In this document: one piece after another, positions 26,773-35,557 of the stretch
Layout of the letters: the number at the start of each line of letters is the position of its first letter
How positions within the stretch are numbered: position 1 is the first letter of the stretch
Source of the DNA: JBBATK01 sp044228285
GTDB taxonomy: Bacteria; Bacteroidota; Ignavibacteria; Kapaibacteriales; NICIL-2
DNA: 64,000 nucleotides
Assembly: GCA_044228285.1 (NCBI GenBank)
Contig: JBGAVD010000002.1
Location: forward strand, 1-64,000
Reading direction: 5' to 3'
Translations under genes and position numbers: made by a program
Notes under the pieces: generated by a model
Told to the model about the DNA's origin: nothing
Database searches by the model: none
The model's input: the letters and a program-made list of their open reading frames with translations, nothing else

Positions 26773-27189
26773 ATGACTATTGACCTAAACCCACGTGTTG
26801 CTCCTGAAGATTTGGGAGTGACGAGTATCAACACCGGAATCATCGGTGCTGAGGAGTCGGACAACATCAACATCACCAACAAAGCGCTGAGTGAAGTGAA
26901 GAAGATCAAGGAGCAGAATAGCATCCCTGCAGAATATGGTCTGCGTGTAGGCGTTAAGGGTGGCGGTTGTTCCGGTATGTCGTATTCACTTGGCTTCGAC
27001 GCGGCTCCAAAAGAGCGCGACGTTGTGCTGAATGCAGAAGGTGTTCAAGTGTACGTAGATACAAAAAGCTTGTTCTACCTGATGGGCATTACACTTGATT
27101 ATAGCGACGGCTTGATGGGCAAGGGCTTTACCTTCAACAATCCAAACGCTACCAAGACCTGCGGTTGCGGTTCATCGTTTGGAGTGTAG
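26773..27189 (+). CDS. sufA: A-type Fe-S carrier (IscA/SufA/ErpA family)
   Basis: A 138-residue A-type carrier. Its C-terminal 105 residues are the family domain with the three cluster cysteines in GGGCSGMSYSLGFD and KTCGCGSSFGV. The N-terminal 30 residues (LNPRVAPEDLGVTSINTG) are an extension not present in standard IscA. A-type carriers pass clusters to target proteins. It follows the Rrf2 gene by 84 bases and precedes sod by 78 bases. Confidence 0.93.
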   Translation: MTIDLNPRVAPEDLGVTSINTGIIGAEESDNINITNKALSEVKKIKEQNSIPAEYGLRVGVKGGGCSGMSYSLGFDAAPKERDVVLNAEGVQVYVDTKSLFYLMGITLDYSDGLMGKGFTFNNPNATKTCGCGSSFGV

Positions 27190-27227
27190 GTCTATAGTAA
27201 AGACACTCAAGAGATTTTTTATCAACG

Positions 27228-27250
27228 CGGCGTGCTTCGCACGCACGCCG
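27228..27250 (+). promoter_or_regulatory. Hairpin upstream of sod
   Basis: CGGCGTG (27228-27234) pairs with CACGCCG (27244-27250); an alternative stem GCGTGC-TTC-GCACGC uses the inner bases. It ends 17 bases before the sod start and can hide part of the leader, or act as a weak terminator after sufA. Two mutually exclusive folds are possible. Confidence 0.4.
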
Positions 27251-27267
27251 AATTACAGGAGTTTATA

Positions 27268-27891
27268 ATGGCAGAATGGACATTTAATGCTCGTCCTTAT
27301 AGTGATGATGAAGCGAAGGAACTGTTGAAAGATGTTATGTCGGCTGAAACCACCGACTGGCATTACAACACCCATCACAAGGGCTATGTGACCTTCTTAA
27401 ACAAGATCGAGGCTGAGTTGCCAAACGCTGATAAGTCTGCGGCAAATGGCAATTGGTCAACCTTTGGGGAGTTGAAGCGTCGTCAAACATGGAATCACGC
27501 TGGTACTGTACTCCACGATGTATTCTGGGCAGTTCTTGGTGGTGATGGCGATACAAGCAAAGGACCAGAAGTTGTTGCAGCTATCGAAAAAGAGTTCGGC
27601 AGTATTGAGGCTTGGAGAGCCGACTTCAAAGCAACAGCTACAGCTGCAAAACTGAGCGGTTGGGGAGTCTTAGCTTTGGATCAACTCTATAGCGGCCGTG
27701 TGCTCAATGTGTTAGTTGATGAGCACCACTATGGCGCTATGTGGGGCGGTATTCCACTTATCGCTTGCGATGTTTTTGAGCACGCCTACTATCATAAAGA
27801 TGGTCCCGGTCGCGCGAAATACATCGAGAACTTCTTGAATAATCTCCATTGGGGACGTATAAATGAGCGCTATTTGCGTTTCGCAAAGTAG
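27268..27891 (+). CDS. sod: Iron/manganese superoxide dismutase
   Basis: A 207-residue SOD of the Fe/Mn family. Metal ligands are placed in DWHYNTHHKGYVTFLNK, LHDVFWAVLGGDG and CDVFEHAYYHKD; the ACDVFEHAYY motif is diagnostic. The usual NNAGGHxNH is changed to WNHAGTVLHD, and the iron/manganese choice cannot be told. It removes superoxide in the cytoplasm. The ATG at 27268 has an AGGAG eight bases upstream. Its place after the Rrf2-suf genes fits an oxidative stress unit, and a strong terminator follows. Confidence 0.93.
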   Translation: MAEWTFNARPYSDDEAKELLKDVMSAETTDWHYNTHHKGYVTFLNKIEAELPNADKSAANGNWSTFGELKRRQTWNHAGTVLHDVFWAVLGGDGDTSKGPEVVAAIEKEFGSIEAWRADFKATATAAKLSGWGVLALDQLYSGRVLNVLVDEHHYGAMWGGIPLIACDVFEHAYYHKDGPGRAKYIENFLNNLHWGRINERYLRFAK

Positions 27892-27917
27892 TTCGCTTTT
27901 GTCCTTCAGATGTTTTA

Positions 27918-27951
27918 AGCAATGGCTTCCCGAGGGAAGCCATTGCTGTTT
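27918..27951 (+). terminator. Terminator of the suf-sod locus
   Basis: Fourteen perfect pairs (27918-27931 with 27934-27947) followed by GTTTT. It ends the run of nine genes from sufB to sod. Confidence 0.88.
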
Positions 27952-28109
27952 TCAGGATGGGCACAGCACATTGTGCCAACGTTAATTATTTGTTAGCGAT
28001 CGCAGCCGATGTAACTCTTTCAAAGAGGTCCGTGTCTTTCAGGTAGAGCGCACATTATAAATGGGCACTCTGGAACTTCCAAGATCACTCATTGACTACG
28101 GAGTATATC

Positions 28110-28868
28110 ATGAAAGAGCTTGTATCGATTCTTCTGCCAGCAAGTATTCAAGCGGCACGTGTGCATCAGAATACTATCCGACATAATACCTATCAGAGTT
28201 TTGCTGCAACAGTTTTGCTCTTCATGATTCTCAGTGGTCTTGTTGCCCTACGTCTCAACCAAAAAATAGTGGACAATGGAATGATATCCACTATTCCCAC
28301 AATCACGATTAACGTAGATCCGGTGCAAACTCAACCTGAGCACACAGAATCGCGCATAGTACCTAGCTCAACAAACGATCTCGCTCATGCCTCGACCTTG
28401 AGTTTGCGCGACACTGTTCCTCTCCTGGATATCGCACAATCCACCGCCACAATGGCGCGGGACAATACCTCCGTACCTGGAACCTTTACAGGAGCAGGAT
28501 TGAACGACCATGGTGGTACTCAGTCGCAAGGTGGCACCGGTGGAGACGATGTCACTGCGCAAAACAATCTCGATGTATTCGAAAACATTCCTGAAGTTGA
28601 CGCGCAAGTCAATCTTGCAGCTCTGCAAGCGCAGGTCGAGTATCCTGAGTTTATGCGTCGCATTGGAGCTTCAGGGAAAGTGGTAGTTGTAGTAGCCATA
28701 GATGCACGCGGCAAGGCAGTGCGGGCTCAAGTAGAAAGCTCAACAGACAATGGCTTTAACGCGGCTGCTATCAAAGCCGTTATGGGAATGAACTACACTC
28801 CAGCCCGAAATGCAGGCGAAGCGGTGCCAAGTTCGCTAGCAATACCGATTTCATTCAGAATGCAGTAG
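28110..28868 (+). CDS. TonB-family energy transducer
   Basis: A 252-residue protein with one N-terminal membrane segment (about residues 30-50, SFAATVLLFMILSGLVAL), a low-complexity periplasmic linker with a Gly/Gln stretch (HGGTQSQGGTGGDD), and a C-terminal TonB domain (about 170-250: ASGKVVVVVAIDARGKAV, NGFNAAAIKAVMGMNYTPARNAG). TonB transmits proton-motive force to outer-membrane transporters. ExbB/ExbD and a receptor are not adjacent. GGAG precedes the ATG at 28110; a start at 28092 is possible. A terminator follows. Confidence 0.9.
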   Translation: MKELVSILLPASIQAARVHQNTIRHNTYQSFAATVLLFMILSGLVALRLNQKIVDNGMISTIPTITINVDPVQTQPEHTESRIVPSSTNDLAHASTLSLRDTVPLLDIAQSTATMARDNTSVPGTFTGAGLNDHGGTQSQGGTGGDDVTAQNNLDVFENIPEVDAQVNLAALQAQVEYPEFMRRIGASGKVVVVVAIDARGKAVRAQVESSTDNGFNAAAIKAVMGMNYTPARNAGEAVPSSLAIPISFRMQ

Positions 28869-28890
28869 TCGCTGAGACTCTTTTCAAAAA

Positions 28891-28927
28891 CAGCGATTGA
28901 TCCTAGCAGATCGATCGCTGCTTTTGT
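28891..28927 (+). terminator. Terminator after the TonB gene
   Basis: Arms 28891-28902 and 28909-28920 pair at 11 of 12 positions around six bases, followed by CTTTTGTTT. Confidence 0.82.
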
Positions 28928-29097
28928 TTGTAGCTCACACTTAACTCCTTCGCCGGGTCGCACTTCAATTCAGGGTACGCCCTCAGAGCGGGCATTCTGT
29001 TTACGTAGAGGGCTTTGCAGAGGCCTATCTGTTGCTGCTCAGAGGCAATGCTGTATTTTCGTTGCGCGGAATTCAGAAGAAATGTAGACCTTGACCT

Positions 29098-29802
29098 ATG
29101 CTAACGCAGCCAACAGAAATTACAGCAAATACTCCGTACAGTCCGGATTTGACATTTCATGTTAATGAGATGTTCTTTTCCATTCAAGGAGAAGGAACGA
29201 GGGCCGGGTTGCCTTGCATCTTTGTTCGTCTACAGGGTTGTACTCTTCGCTGCGCTTGGTGCGATACAAAGTATGCCCTTGACCATCGTCAGGGCGGGGA
29301 ACTGATGACAGCCGCTCAGATCATTGAACAGATTCGTCGTTGGCCATGCAACTTCGTCGAGTTTACTGGTGGCGATCCTTTGGAGCAAGAGAATATCTAT
29401 CCGCTCATGCGACATTTGTGTGATGCGGGATTTGAAGTTGCGATTGAGACAGGGGGGCATATCGATGCGCAGTATGTTGATGAGCGTGTGATTCGCATCA
29501 TCGACCTGAAGTGTCCGGATTCCAAAATGCAGAGCCTCAACTGTGCTGCGAACCTAGAGAACATTCGATCAGTGGATGAGTTCAAGTTTGTGCTTGCCTC
29601 ACGCGCAGACTATGAGTTTGCTCGCTCGATTGTGCTTGAGCATAGTCTACATAAGCATTGTGCTGCTGTCCTCTTCTCGCCTGTGTTTGGAGTACTCAAT
29701 GCTCAGGAGTTGAGCCAATGGATACTTGAAGATGCGCTGCCTGTTCGCTTACAATTGCAAATGCACAAGTTCATTTGGCACCCAGAAACAAGAGGGGTGT
29801 GA
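29098..29802 (+). CDS. queE: 7-carboxy-7-deazaguanine synthase (QueE)
   Basis: A 234-residue radical SAM enzyme with the CxxxCxxC cluster motif as CTLRCAWC (about residues 43-50), FSIQGEGTRAG just before it, FTGGDPLEQ (about 88-96) and ETGGHID. QueE makes 7-carboxy-7-deazaguanine from CPH4 in the queuosine/7-deazapurine pathway. Length is normal. No queC, queD or queF lies nearby. Start ATG at 29098, no obvious ribosome site. The tail hairpin overlaps its stop codon. Confidence 0.94.
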   Translation: MLTQPTEITANTPYSPDLTFHVNEMFFSIQGEGTRAGLPCIFVRLQGCTLRCAWCDTKYALDHRQGGELMTAAQIIEQIRRWPCNFVEFTGGDPLEQENIYPLMRHLCDAGFEVAIETGGHIDAQYVDERVIRIIDLKCPDSKMQSLNCAANLENIRSVDEFKFVLASRADYEFARSIVLEHSLHKHCAAVLFSPVFGVLNAQELSQWILEDALPVRLQLQMHKFIWHPETRGV

Positions 29803-29821
29803 ATCTTTCGAATCACACCCC
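29794..29821. terminator. Hairpin at the queE stop, between convergent genes
   Basis: Nine-pair stem (29794-29802 with 29813-29821) in which the first arm contains the queE TGA. It lies between queE (plus) and the RND gene (minus, stop at 29858), so it may stop transcription from both sides. Confidence 0.6.
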
Positions 29822-29857
29822 AATACAACCTGCTAGATCTGTATTCTTCTAAGCGTC

Positions 29858-32800
29858 TTAAAACTCCTGGCTTTGCACTAATCCCTCAAAGCCTATAGCT
29901 TCTTGAACTACGTCCGACTTACGCTTTGTCCAAAGAGCTAGCTTATGCTGAACCTTTGCTAAGATGTAGTACATAACTGGTGTCAATACCAGAGTCAAGA
30001 ACATTGAGCTTGTGAGTCCACCAATTAGCGCATACGCAAGACCCGATTTCCATTCACTTCCAGCACTGTGACTGAATGCAATAGGGAACATACCAAAGAC
30101 CATTGCGACGGTTGTCATAACAATCGGTCTGAGTCGCACTTCTCCTGCCTCCATCAGAGCTTCGCGCACAAGTAACTTCTTCTCACGGCGGTTCTGGTTG
30201 GCTCGATCAACAAGGAGAATGGAGTTCTTCATTACCAGTCCAATGAGCATAATAAAACCCAACATCGTGAAGATGGACATCGATCGCATCGCCAAAGCGA
30301 GTGCCAAGAAAGCACCGAGTGGAGCGACGAATACCGAGAAGAGATTCACAAGCGGGTATGTGTATGAGTCGTATAACGCAACCATGATGAGGTAGACGAA
30401 GAGTAAGCCGCCAAGGATAGCAATACCCATATCGCCAAAGCCATCCCGTTGATTCTTCACGTCTCCGAAGTAGGCATAGGTCACGCCCGGAGGAAGTTTG
30501 CCTTTGAGACGCTGATCGAGTTCATTAGCGATATCACCGGCACCTTTGCCAACTGGTTGTGCCATTACGCGAACAGAAGGAATACGCTCGCGTCGTTCAA
30601 GCTTAGTCGTGCTCGTACCCAGTGCTAAGTTTGCAAACTGTTTCAGCTCGACTTGTTGTCCTTGACGATTCGAAACAGTCATCGATGCGATTTGATCTAC
30701 ATTAACGCGGTCTTGTTTTCTCAAGCGGACGCGAATTGGATACTCTGTAGCTCCGACTCGATACTTAGCATCGTCATTGCCCTGAAGAGCTATGCTCAAA
30801 GCCGAGCCAACTTCGCCGATGCTCAGTCCAAGGGAGGCTAATTTCTGGCGATCTATCTCGATCCGAGTCTCAAACTTTCCTTCTTCTGCGCTCATACGAA
30901 CGTCTGTTGTCCCTTGCATAGCTTTAAGCGTATCCATAACCTGGTGTGCCGCTCGCATCACAAGCTCCCGATCTGCACCGCTTACTATGGCTTGTACCGG
31001 ACTATCATTTGCACTTCCAAAAATCCCAATAGGATTTACGCGGACCTTAGCGCCCGGCATTGCCAGAATGTGTTTCTTGATTGCGTTGCCGACTTCTTCC
31101 GTAGTGCGCGTGCGCTCCTTGGCAGGAACGAGAGCAACGTTAAACTCAGCAATGTTGTTTTGAGTTTGTGCGCCAAGGAAAGCATTGGAGAATGTTCCGA
31201 CGCTGCTGATGATTCGGAATCGTTCAGGAAGACTATTGAGATAGTTCTCAATCTCCATTGCCATTTCGTTAGTCTTGTCTACGTCCGTGCTCGGAGGAAA
31301 CTCAACGGTAACAGCAAACTCTCCACGATCAGCCTGAGTGATAAACTCTTGATTAATGAGTTTGTTCTGGAACAAAACCGGAACTATGCCGCAAGAGCCA
31401 AAGCTCAGAACAACAACGAGTGCCATCGTCCAGCCATTGCGCAAAGCCAAGCCGATAAGTTGCGAATACGCAGCTTCTACACCTTTAAACCAACCGTTAA
31501 AGGCTAGTGCGATGCGACCCATAAGAGTATTGCGAGTGAGCACTTCAAGCTTTGCGAAACGCGACGCCAGAATTGGCGTGATAGTGAACGAAACCAAGAG
31601 GGAGAAAAGCGTCGAGATGACTACAACCAGTGCAAACTCCCGCATGATGTTCCCAACAATACCGCCAACCATCGACAGAGGAAGGAAGACCGCAACGTCC
31701 ACAAGAGTGATAGAGAGGGCAGCAAAGCCAATCTCGTTTCGACCTCGAATGGAAGCTGTCATCTTGTCATCTCCTTTCTCCAAGTGATGATAGATGTTCT
31801 CCAAAACCACGATGGAATCATCCACCAAGATCCCGATAACAAGCGATAGCCCCAGCAGCGTCATGAGGTTTAAGGAGAAGCCAAAGGCCCAAATCCCAAC
31901 GAGTGTGGATACCAATGACGCTGGGATAGCAATCATGACGATCAGTGAATTTCTCAGACTATGCAAGAAGAGCAACATCACCAAAGCAACAATGATGATT
32001 GCTAAAAGCAAATCTTCCTTCACAGCGTTTGCAGCATCAAGGGTGAAGTTCGATGAGTCGACAGCGATGTCGAGATTAAGCTGAATGTTCGTGTGCGCCG
32101 CCATCAATTCTGCGACCTTCTTGTGTACTAACTTGGCGACATCAACGGCATTAGCATCACTTTGTTTCTGAATACTGATACCCACATTGTCGCGACCATT
32201 GATTCGGCTGTACGTTGTGATCTCTGCAATCCCGTCAACGACTTCTCCGATATCACACAGACGGACCGTGCCGCCCTGGCGAGAACGTCCAACAACTAAT
32301 TGCGAGAGGTCTTCTACTGAGCTGTACTTTCCAGCAATACGCACTACATACTGACTTCCTGATTCCTTGACACTGCCTGTAGGGAAGTCTAGATTGCCAG
32401 CTACCACGGCTTGTTGAATTGCGTTGAGCGACAGACCGTAGGCTTGAATTTTCTCTGCATCGAGATTGACGCGAATCTCGCGCTGCTGTCCACCACTGAT
32501 AAACACATTTCCTACTCCATTGATCTTGGTCAGCTCGGGCTTGATGAAATCAAGCACGAACTGATAGAATTCAGCCGGAGCCATATTGCTAGTGGCACCC
32601 ATACGGATGATAGGAATCTCATCAGGAGAGAACTTGGTAACAACAGGATCTTTCGCACCTGTTGGCAGTTGTCCTCTCACTTGATTCACGGCGCGGATTA
32701 CATCCTGCACCGCGATATCTGTTTTCGCTGTGTTCGAAAACTCGATTTGAACTTGTGAGTAGTTTTCGTTGGAGGTCGTGATGATCGTATTGATCTTATC

Positions 32801-33022
32801 AAGACCAGAAACACCATCCTCGATGACCTTCGATACTGTTGTCTCGATTTCCGTCGGTGCACCGCCAGGGTAAACCGTGGTGATTGTTACGTACGGAGGA
32901 CTGAACTTCGGTAGAAGGTTATAGGTTAACTGACTATAGCCGTACAAGCCTAGAACGGTGAGAATAGAGAAGAGTACGACGATCAGTGACGGACGTTTTA
33001 TTGCTAATTCTGTAAGTGTCAT
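29858..33022 (-). CDS. RND efflux transporter (HAE1/AcrB type)
   Basis: A 1054-residue inner-membrane RND pump of full length, with twelve membrane segments and two large periplasmic loops. The proton-relay motif appears as GILVDDSIVVLENIYHH (TM4, around residue 400), and the FSPPYVTITTVYPGGAP start after TM1 is typical of HAE1 pumps. It exports drugs, solvents or lipophilic compounds together with the adaptor and TolC-like protein next to it. Start ATG at 33022 has AAGAGAA upstream; TTG at 33052 is an alternative. It ends convergent with queE. Confidence 0.96.
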   Translation of the reverse strand: MTLTELAIKRPSLIVVLFSILTVLGLYGYSQLTYNLLPKFSPPYVTITTVYPGGAPTEIETTVSKVIEDGVSGLDKINTIITTSNENYSQVQIEFSNTAKTDIAVQDVIRAVNQVRGQLPTGAKDPVVTKFSPDEIPIIRMGATSNMAPAEFYQFVLDFIKPELTKINGVGNVFISGGQQREIRVNLDAEKIQAYGLSLNAIQQAVVAGNLDFPTGSVKESGSQYVVRIAGKYSSVEDLSQLVVGRSRQGGTVRLCDIGEVVDGIAEITTYSRINGRDNVGISIQKQSDANAVDVAKLVHKKVAELMAAHTNIQLNLDIAVDSSNFTLDAANAVKEDLLLAIIIVALVMLLFLHSLRNSLIVMIAIPASLVSTLVGIWAFGFSLNLMTLLGLSLVIGILVDDSIVVLENIYHHLEKGDDKMTASIRGRNEIGFAALSITLVDVAVFLPLSMVGGIVGNIMREFALVVVISTLFSLLVSFTITPILASRFAKLEVLTRNTLMGRIALAFNGWFKGVEAAYSQLIGLALRNGWTMALVVVLSFGSCGIVPVLFQNKLINQEFITQADRGEFAVTVEFPPSTDVDKTNEMAMEIENYLNSLPERFRIISSVGTFSNAFLGAQTQNNIAEFNVALVPAKERTRTTEEVGNAIKKHILAMPGAKVRVNPIGIFGSANDSPVQAIVSGADRELVMRAAHQVMDTLKAMQGTTDVRMSAEEGKFETRIEIDRQKLASLGLSIGEVGSALSIALQGNDDAKYRVGATEYPIRVRLRKQDRVNVDQIASMTVSNRQGQQVELKQFANLALGTSTTKLERRERIPSVRVMAQPVGKGAGDIANELDQRLKGKLPPGVTYAYFGDVKNQRDGFGDMGIAILGGLLFVYLIMVALYDSYTYPLVNLFSVFVAPLGAFLALALAMRSMSIFTMLGFIMLIGLVMKNSILLVDRANQNRREKKLLVREALMEAGEVRLRPIVMTTVAMVFGMFPIAFSHSAGSEWKSGLAYALIGGLTSSMFLTLVLTPVMYYILAKVQHKLALWTKRKSDVVQEAIGFEGLVQSQEF

Positions 33023-33080
33023 TGTTGTATTCTCTTGGTACGTGGTGTTCAAACTTTGCTGAGTGAAGCAAGAGTATGTT

Positions 33081-34139
33081 CTAGAGGATTTTTACTGTCG
33101 AACCGTTGGCGATAGTGTTCTGCCCAGTGGTAACAACTTTATCACCACTCTTCAAACCGCTACGTACTTCAATCTTACCGTTCACGTCGTTGCCAAGAAC
33201 AACACTGCGTAAGGTTGCTTTACTGTTTTCAACAACGAACACGCGTGCATCTTTCACAGAACCAACAACTGCTTCACGGGGAATAACCAGTGATACACCC
33301 TTGTCAATGTTTGAGAAGGCAACGCGGCTGAACATTCCTGGACGCAAGCGGTTCTTAGAACTATTGTTGATGGTAACCTCAACCGGATAGGTGTGAGCTT
33401 CGTCACCCTTCGCGCTGATGGAGCTAATAGTGCCAACAAAGCTGTCATCAGGGAAGATCTCGCTGGTTACCTTCACGCTTTGTCCTTCACGCATTTGCAC
33501 AACATCACGCTCTGCTGCTTGCAAGCGCACTTTTACTTTCGAGATGTCCATGACGGTACAGACAACTGTACCGCTCTGCATGTTATTAACCATAGAACCA
33601 ACATCGTGAAAACGGGCAACGACAACACCAGAGATTGGTGACTTTATTCTTGTGTCGTTATACGCACGACGTGCAAGAACCAGTTGTTGTTCTGCGAGCT
33701 TGTACTGCAGCTCAATTTGGTCCCACTGCGCAGCTGCCATCGATTTCTCTGTCACGAGAAACTTAGAGCGAGCGCTATCCTTCTGAGCCTTTTCAAAGTT
33801 GGCTTGAGCGGTCTTTAACTGAGCTAAGCGAACTTCGTCATCAATCTGATAGAGCACATCACCAGTATTCACATACTGACCAACACGAATGTTACACTTC
33901 GTGATGCGTCCGTTTACTTCGGCTGTTACGTTCACTTCATTGTTAGCGATCGTAGTACCAACCAGCGACAAATTGTCGTGAAGCTGTGTCTCAACAACTT
34001 CCGCTGTCTTCACAGGAAATTCGGTCTGAACGATGTTCGTAGAGTTTTTTGCTTCGATCTTCTTCTTGTTGCTCGATAGCACTGCGACCATGCCACCGAC
34101 AATTGCAACTGCGGCGACGATATAGATTATTTTCTTCAT
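33081..34139 (-). CDS. RND periplasmic adaptor (HlyD/AcrA type)
   Basis: A 352-residue membrane-fusion protein: N-terminal anchor (residues 1-22, MKKIIYIVAAVAIVGGMVAV), a split barrel-sandwich (NGRITKCNIRVGQYVNTGDVLYQID and NDTRIKSPISGVVVARF), a helical hairpin between them, then beta-barrel and proximal domains ending in SGDKVVTTGQNTIANGS. No lipobox is seen. It bridges the pump and the outer-membrane channel. AAGGA stands upstream of the ATG at 34139. The gap to the pump gene is 58 bases. Confidence 0.96.
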   Translation of the reverse strand: MKKIIYIVAAVAIVGGMVAVLSSNKKKIEAKNSTNIVQTEFPVKTAEVVETQLHDNLSLVGTTIANNEVNVTAEVNGRITKCNIRVGQYVNTGDVLYQIDDEVRLAQLKTAQANFEKAQKDSARSKFLVTEKSMAAAQWDQIELQYKLAEQQLVLARRAYNDTRIKSPISGVVVARFHDVGSMVNNMQSGTVVCTVMDISKVKVRLQAAERDVVQMREGQSVKVTSEIFPDDSFVGTISSISAKGDEAHTYPVEVTINNSSKNRLRPGMFSRVAFSNIDKGVSLVIPREAVVGSVKDARVFVVENSKATLRSVVLGNDVNGKIEVRSGLKSGDKVVTTGQNTIANGSTVKIL

Positions 34140-34228
34140 AGAGATGTCCTTCAAATGAAAGTTGTTTTTTGACAATAGTCAGGTACCCAGGGTGGTGACC
34201 AGGGTCTCAATCTCCGCTAGAAGGGGTA

Positions 34229-35557
34229 CTACTTGCCCAGGGAGCGGTTCAATTTTGCAACGGCTAGTTCGTAATCAACAATTGCCGAGATCTTGTTGAC
34301 TTTTGATTGCAGGAGGAGAGTTTCAGACTCAATAACATCAGTTCCAGTCGCTGTTCCTGCTTTGTAGCGGCTGGCTGTTGTTGAGTTGTTTTCAATTGCT
34401 TGCTGTAGTGCTTCTTCAGCAACCGTGATACGTTCACGTGCTGGAGCAAGAGCATAATAATTCTGAGTTGCTTCTACACTCATGCCATCGCGCATCATAC
34501 CTAGACCTTCTTCTGTCTGCGCTTTCTGCGCACGAGCCTGTGCTGCTTGGTGAGCCGGAGTCATCCAATTCCAGAGGTCCCACTGCAGATTAATGCCAAG
34601 GGCCCATGTACCATCGAACTGCGCGCGCGCAGGGAAAATTCGAGAGTTTGGATTTGCATACAGGTAGTTAGCGTTTGCTGAGACCTGAGGTAGCCAACCA
34701 CCGTTGGCAATATCGACGTTGCGGTCCGCCATTTTCACACGAAGCTCAGTCGCCACAAGATCCGGACGATTGCGACGAGCGTCATCGATTGCAGATTGTA
34801 TATCGACCGCTGCTGCGTTCTGTGATTGTCCAGGACTCGAACTGAGTTCAAGCTTTGTGCTAAGAGGTTGGCCTATCTGATTGTTCAGAGCAACCATCAA
34901 GGAACTGCATTGCTGCTCGACGTCGAGGTTTGTGACTTTGGTGTTTGCCAGCTGTACCTGAATCTTCAACACTTCATTGTTGGTGATCATACCAGCTTTA
35001 TACAAGTTTTGTCCGTCTTTGACCCGAGCTTCCAACTGCTTTACGGATTCAGCAATTGCCTTGCGAAGATCCTGTGCCTTGTACAGTGCCCAGTAGGTGA
35101 GTGTGACAGCATAGCTTGTACTCAGCTTATCATTTGATAGGTCGAGCGCTGCAGCTTTTAGGCCAAGCTCGGCAATGTCGCTTGCTCCACTCAGCTTATT
35201 GCCAGCAAAGAGTACCTGATTTAAGGTTAAACCAAGCTGGTAGTTATCAAGCACAGGTTGAGCCAAGATGATCTTATCACCAGGTGAGAAGGGGTTGTCG
35301 AACTGCGCTGGGATGACATCACTTAAGCGGGTGTATGAACCTTGCAGCTTCAATGTGGGCAACATTTGACTACCCATCTCACTAACACGTGCATCAGCTT
35401 GCGTTACTTTTTGAGCTGAAGAACGCAGATTCTTGCTTGTTTCGAGAGCACGCTGAATAGCGTCTTCTAACGACAACTGCAAGCTTTGGGCTTGCAGTGG
35501 CATACTGAGCAGGGCAATGCTCAAAAAAATGATAATTCTTGTAGAATAAGTATTCAT
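34229..35557 (-). CDS. TolC-family outer-membrane efflux protein
   Basis: A 442-residue outer-membrane efflux protein with a signal peptide (residues 1-23, MNTYSTRIIIFLSIALL) and two OEP repeats (first about 28-220, second about 240-440), each with the long coiled helices (LSLEDAIQRALETSKNL; RPDLVATELRVKMADRNVDIANGGWLP). It is the exit duct of the pump system and the first gene of the three-gene operon tolC-like, adaptor, pump. The start at 35557 gives a good signal peptide. No strong ribosome site is seen upstream. Confidence 0.95.
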   Translation of the reverse strand: MNTYSTRIIIFLSIALLSMPLQAQSLQLSLEDAIQRALETSKNLRSSAQKVTQADARVSEMGSQMLPTLKLQGSYTRLSDVIPAQFDNPFSPGDKIILAQPVLDNYQLGLTLNQVLFAGNKLSGASDIAELGLKAAALDLSNDKLSTSYAVTLTYWALYKAQDLRKAIAESVKQLEARVKDGQNLYKAGMITNNEVLKIQVQLANTKVTNLDVEQQCSSLMVALNNQIGQPLSTKLELSSSPGQSQNAAAVDIQSAIDDARRNRPDLVATELRVKMADRNVDIANGGWLPQVSANANYLYANPNSRIFPARAQFDGTWALGINLQWDLWNWMTPAHQAAQARAQKAQTEEGLGMMRDGMSVEATQNYYALAPARERITVAEEALQQAIENNSTTASRYKAGTATGTDVIESETLLLQSKVNKISAIVDYELAVAKLNRSLGK

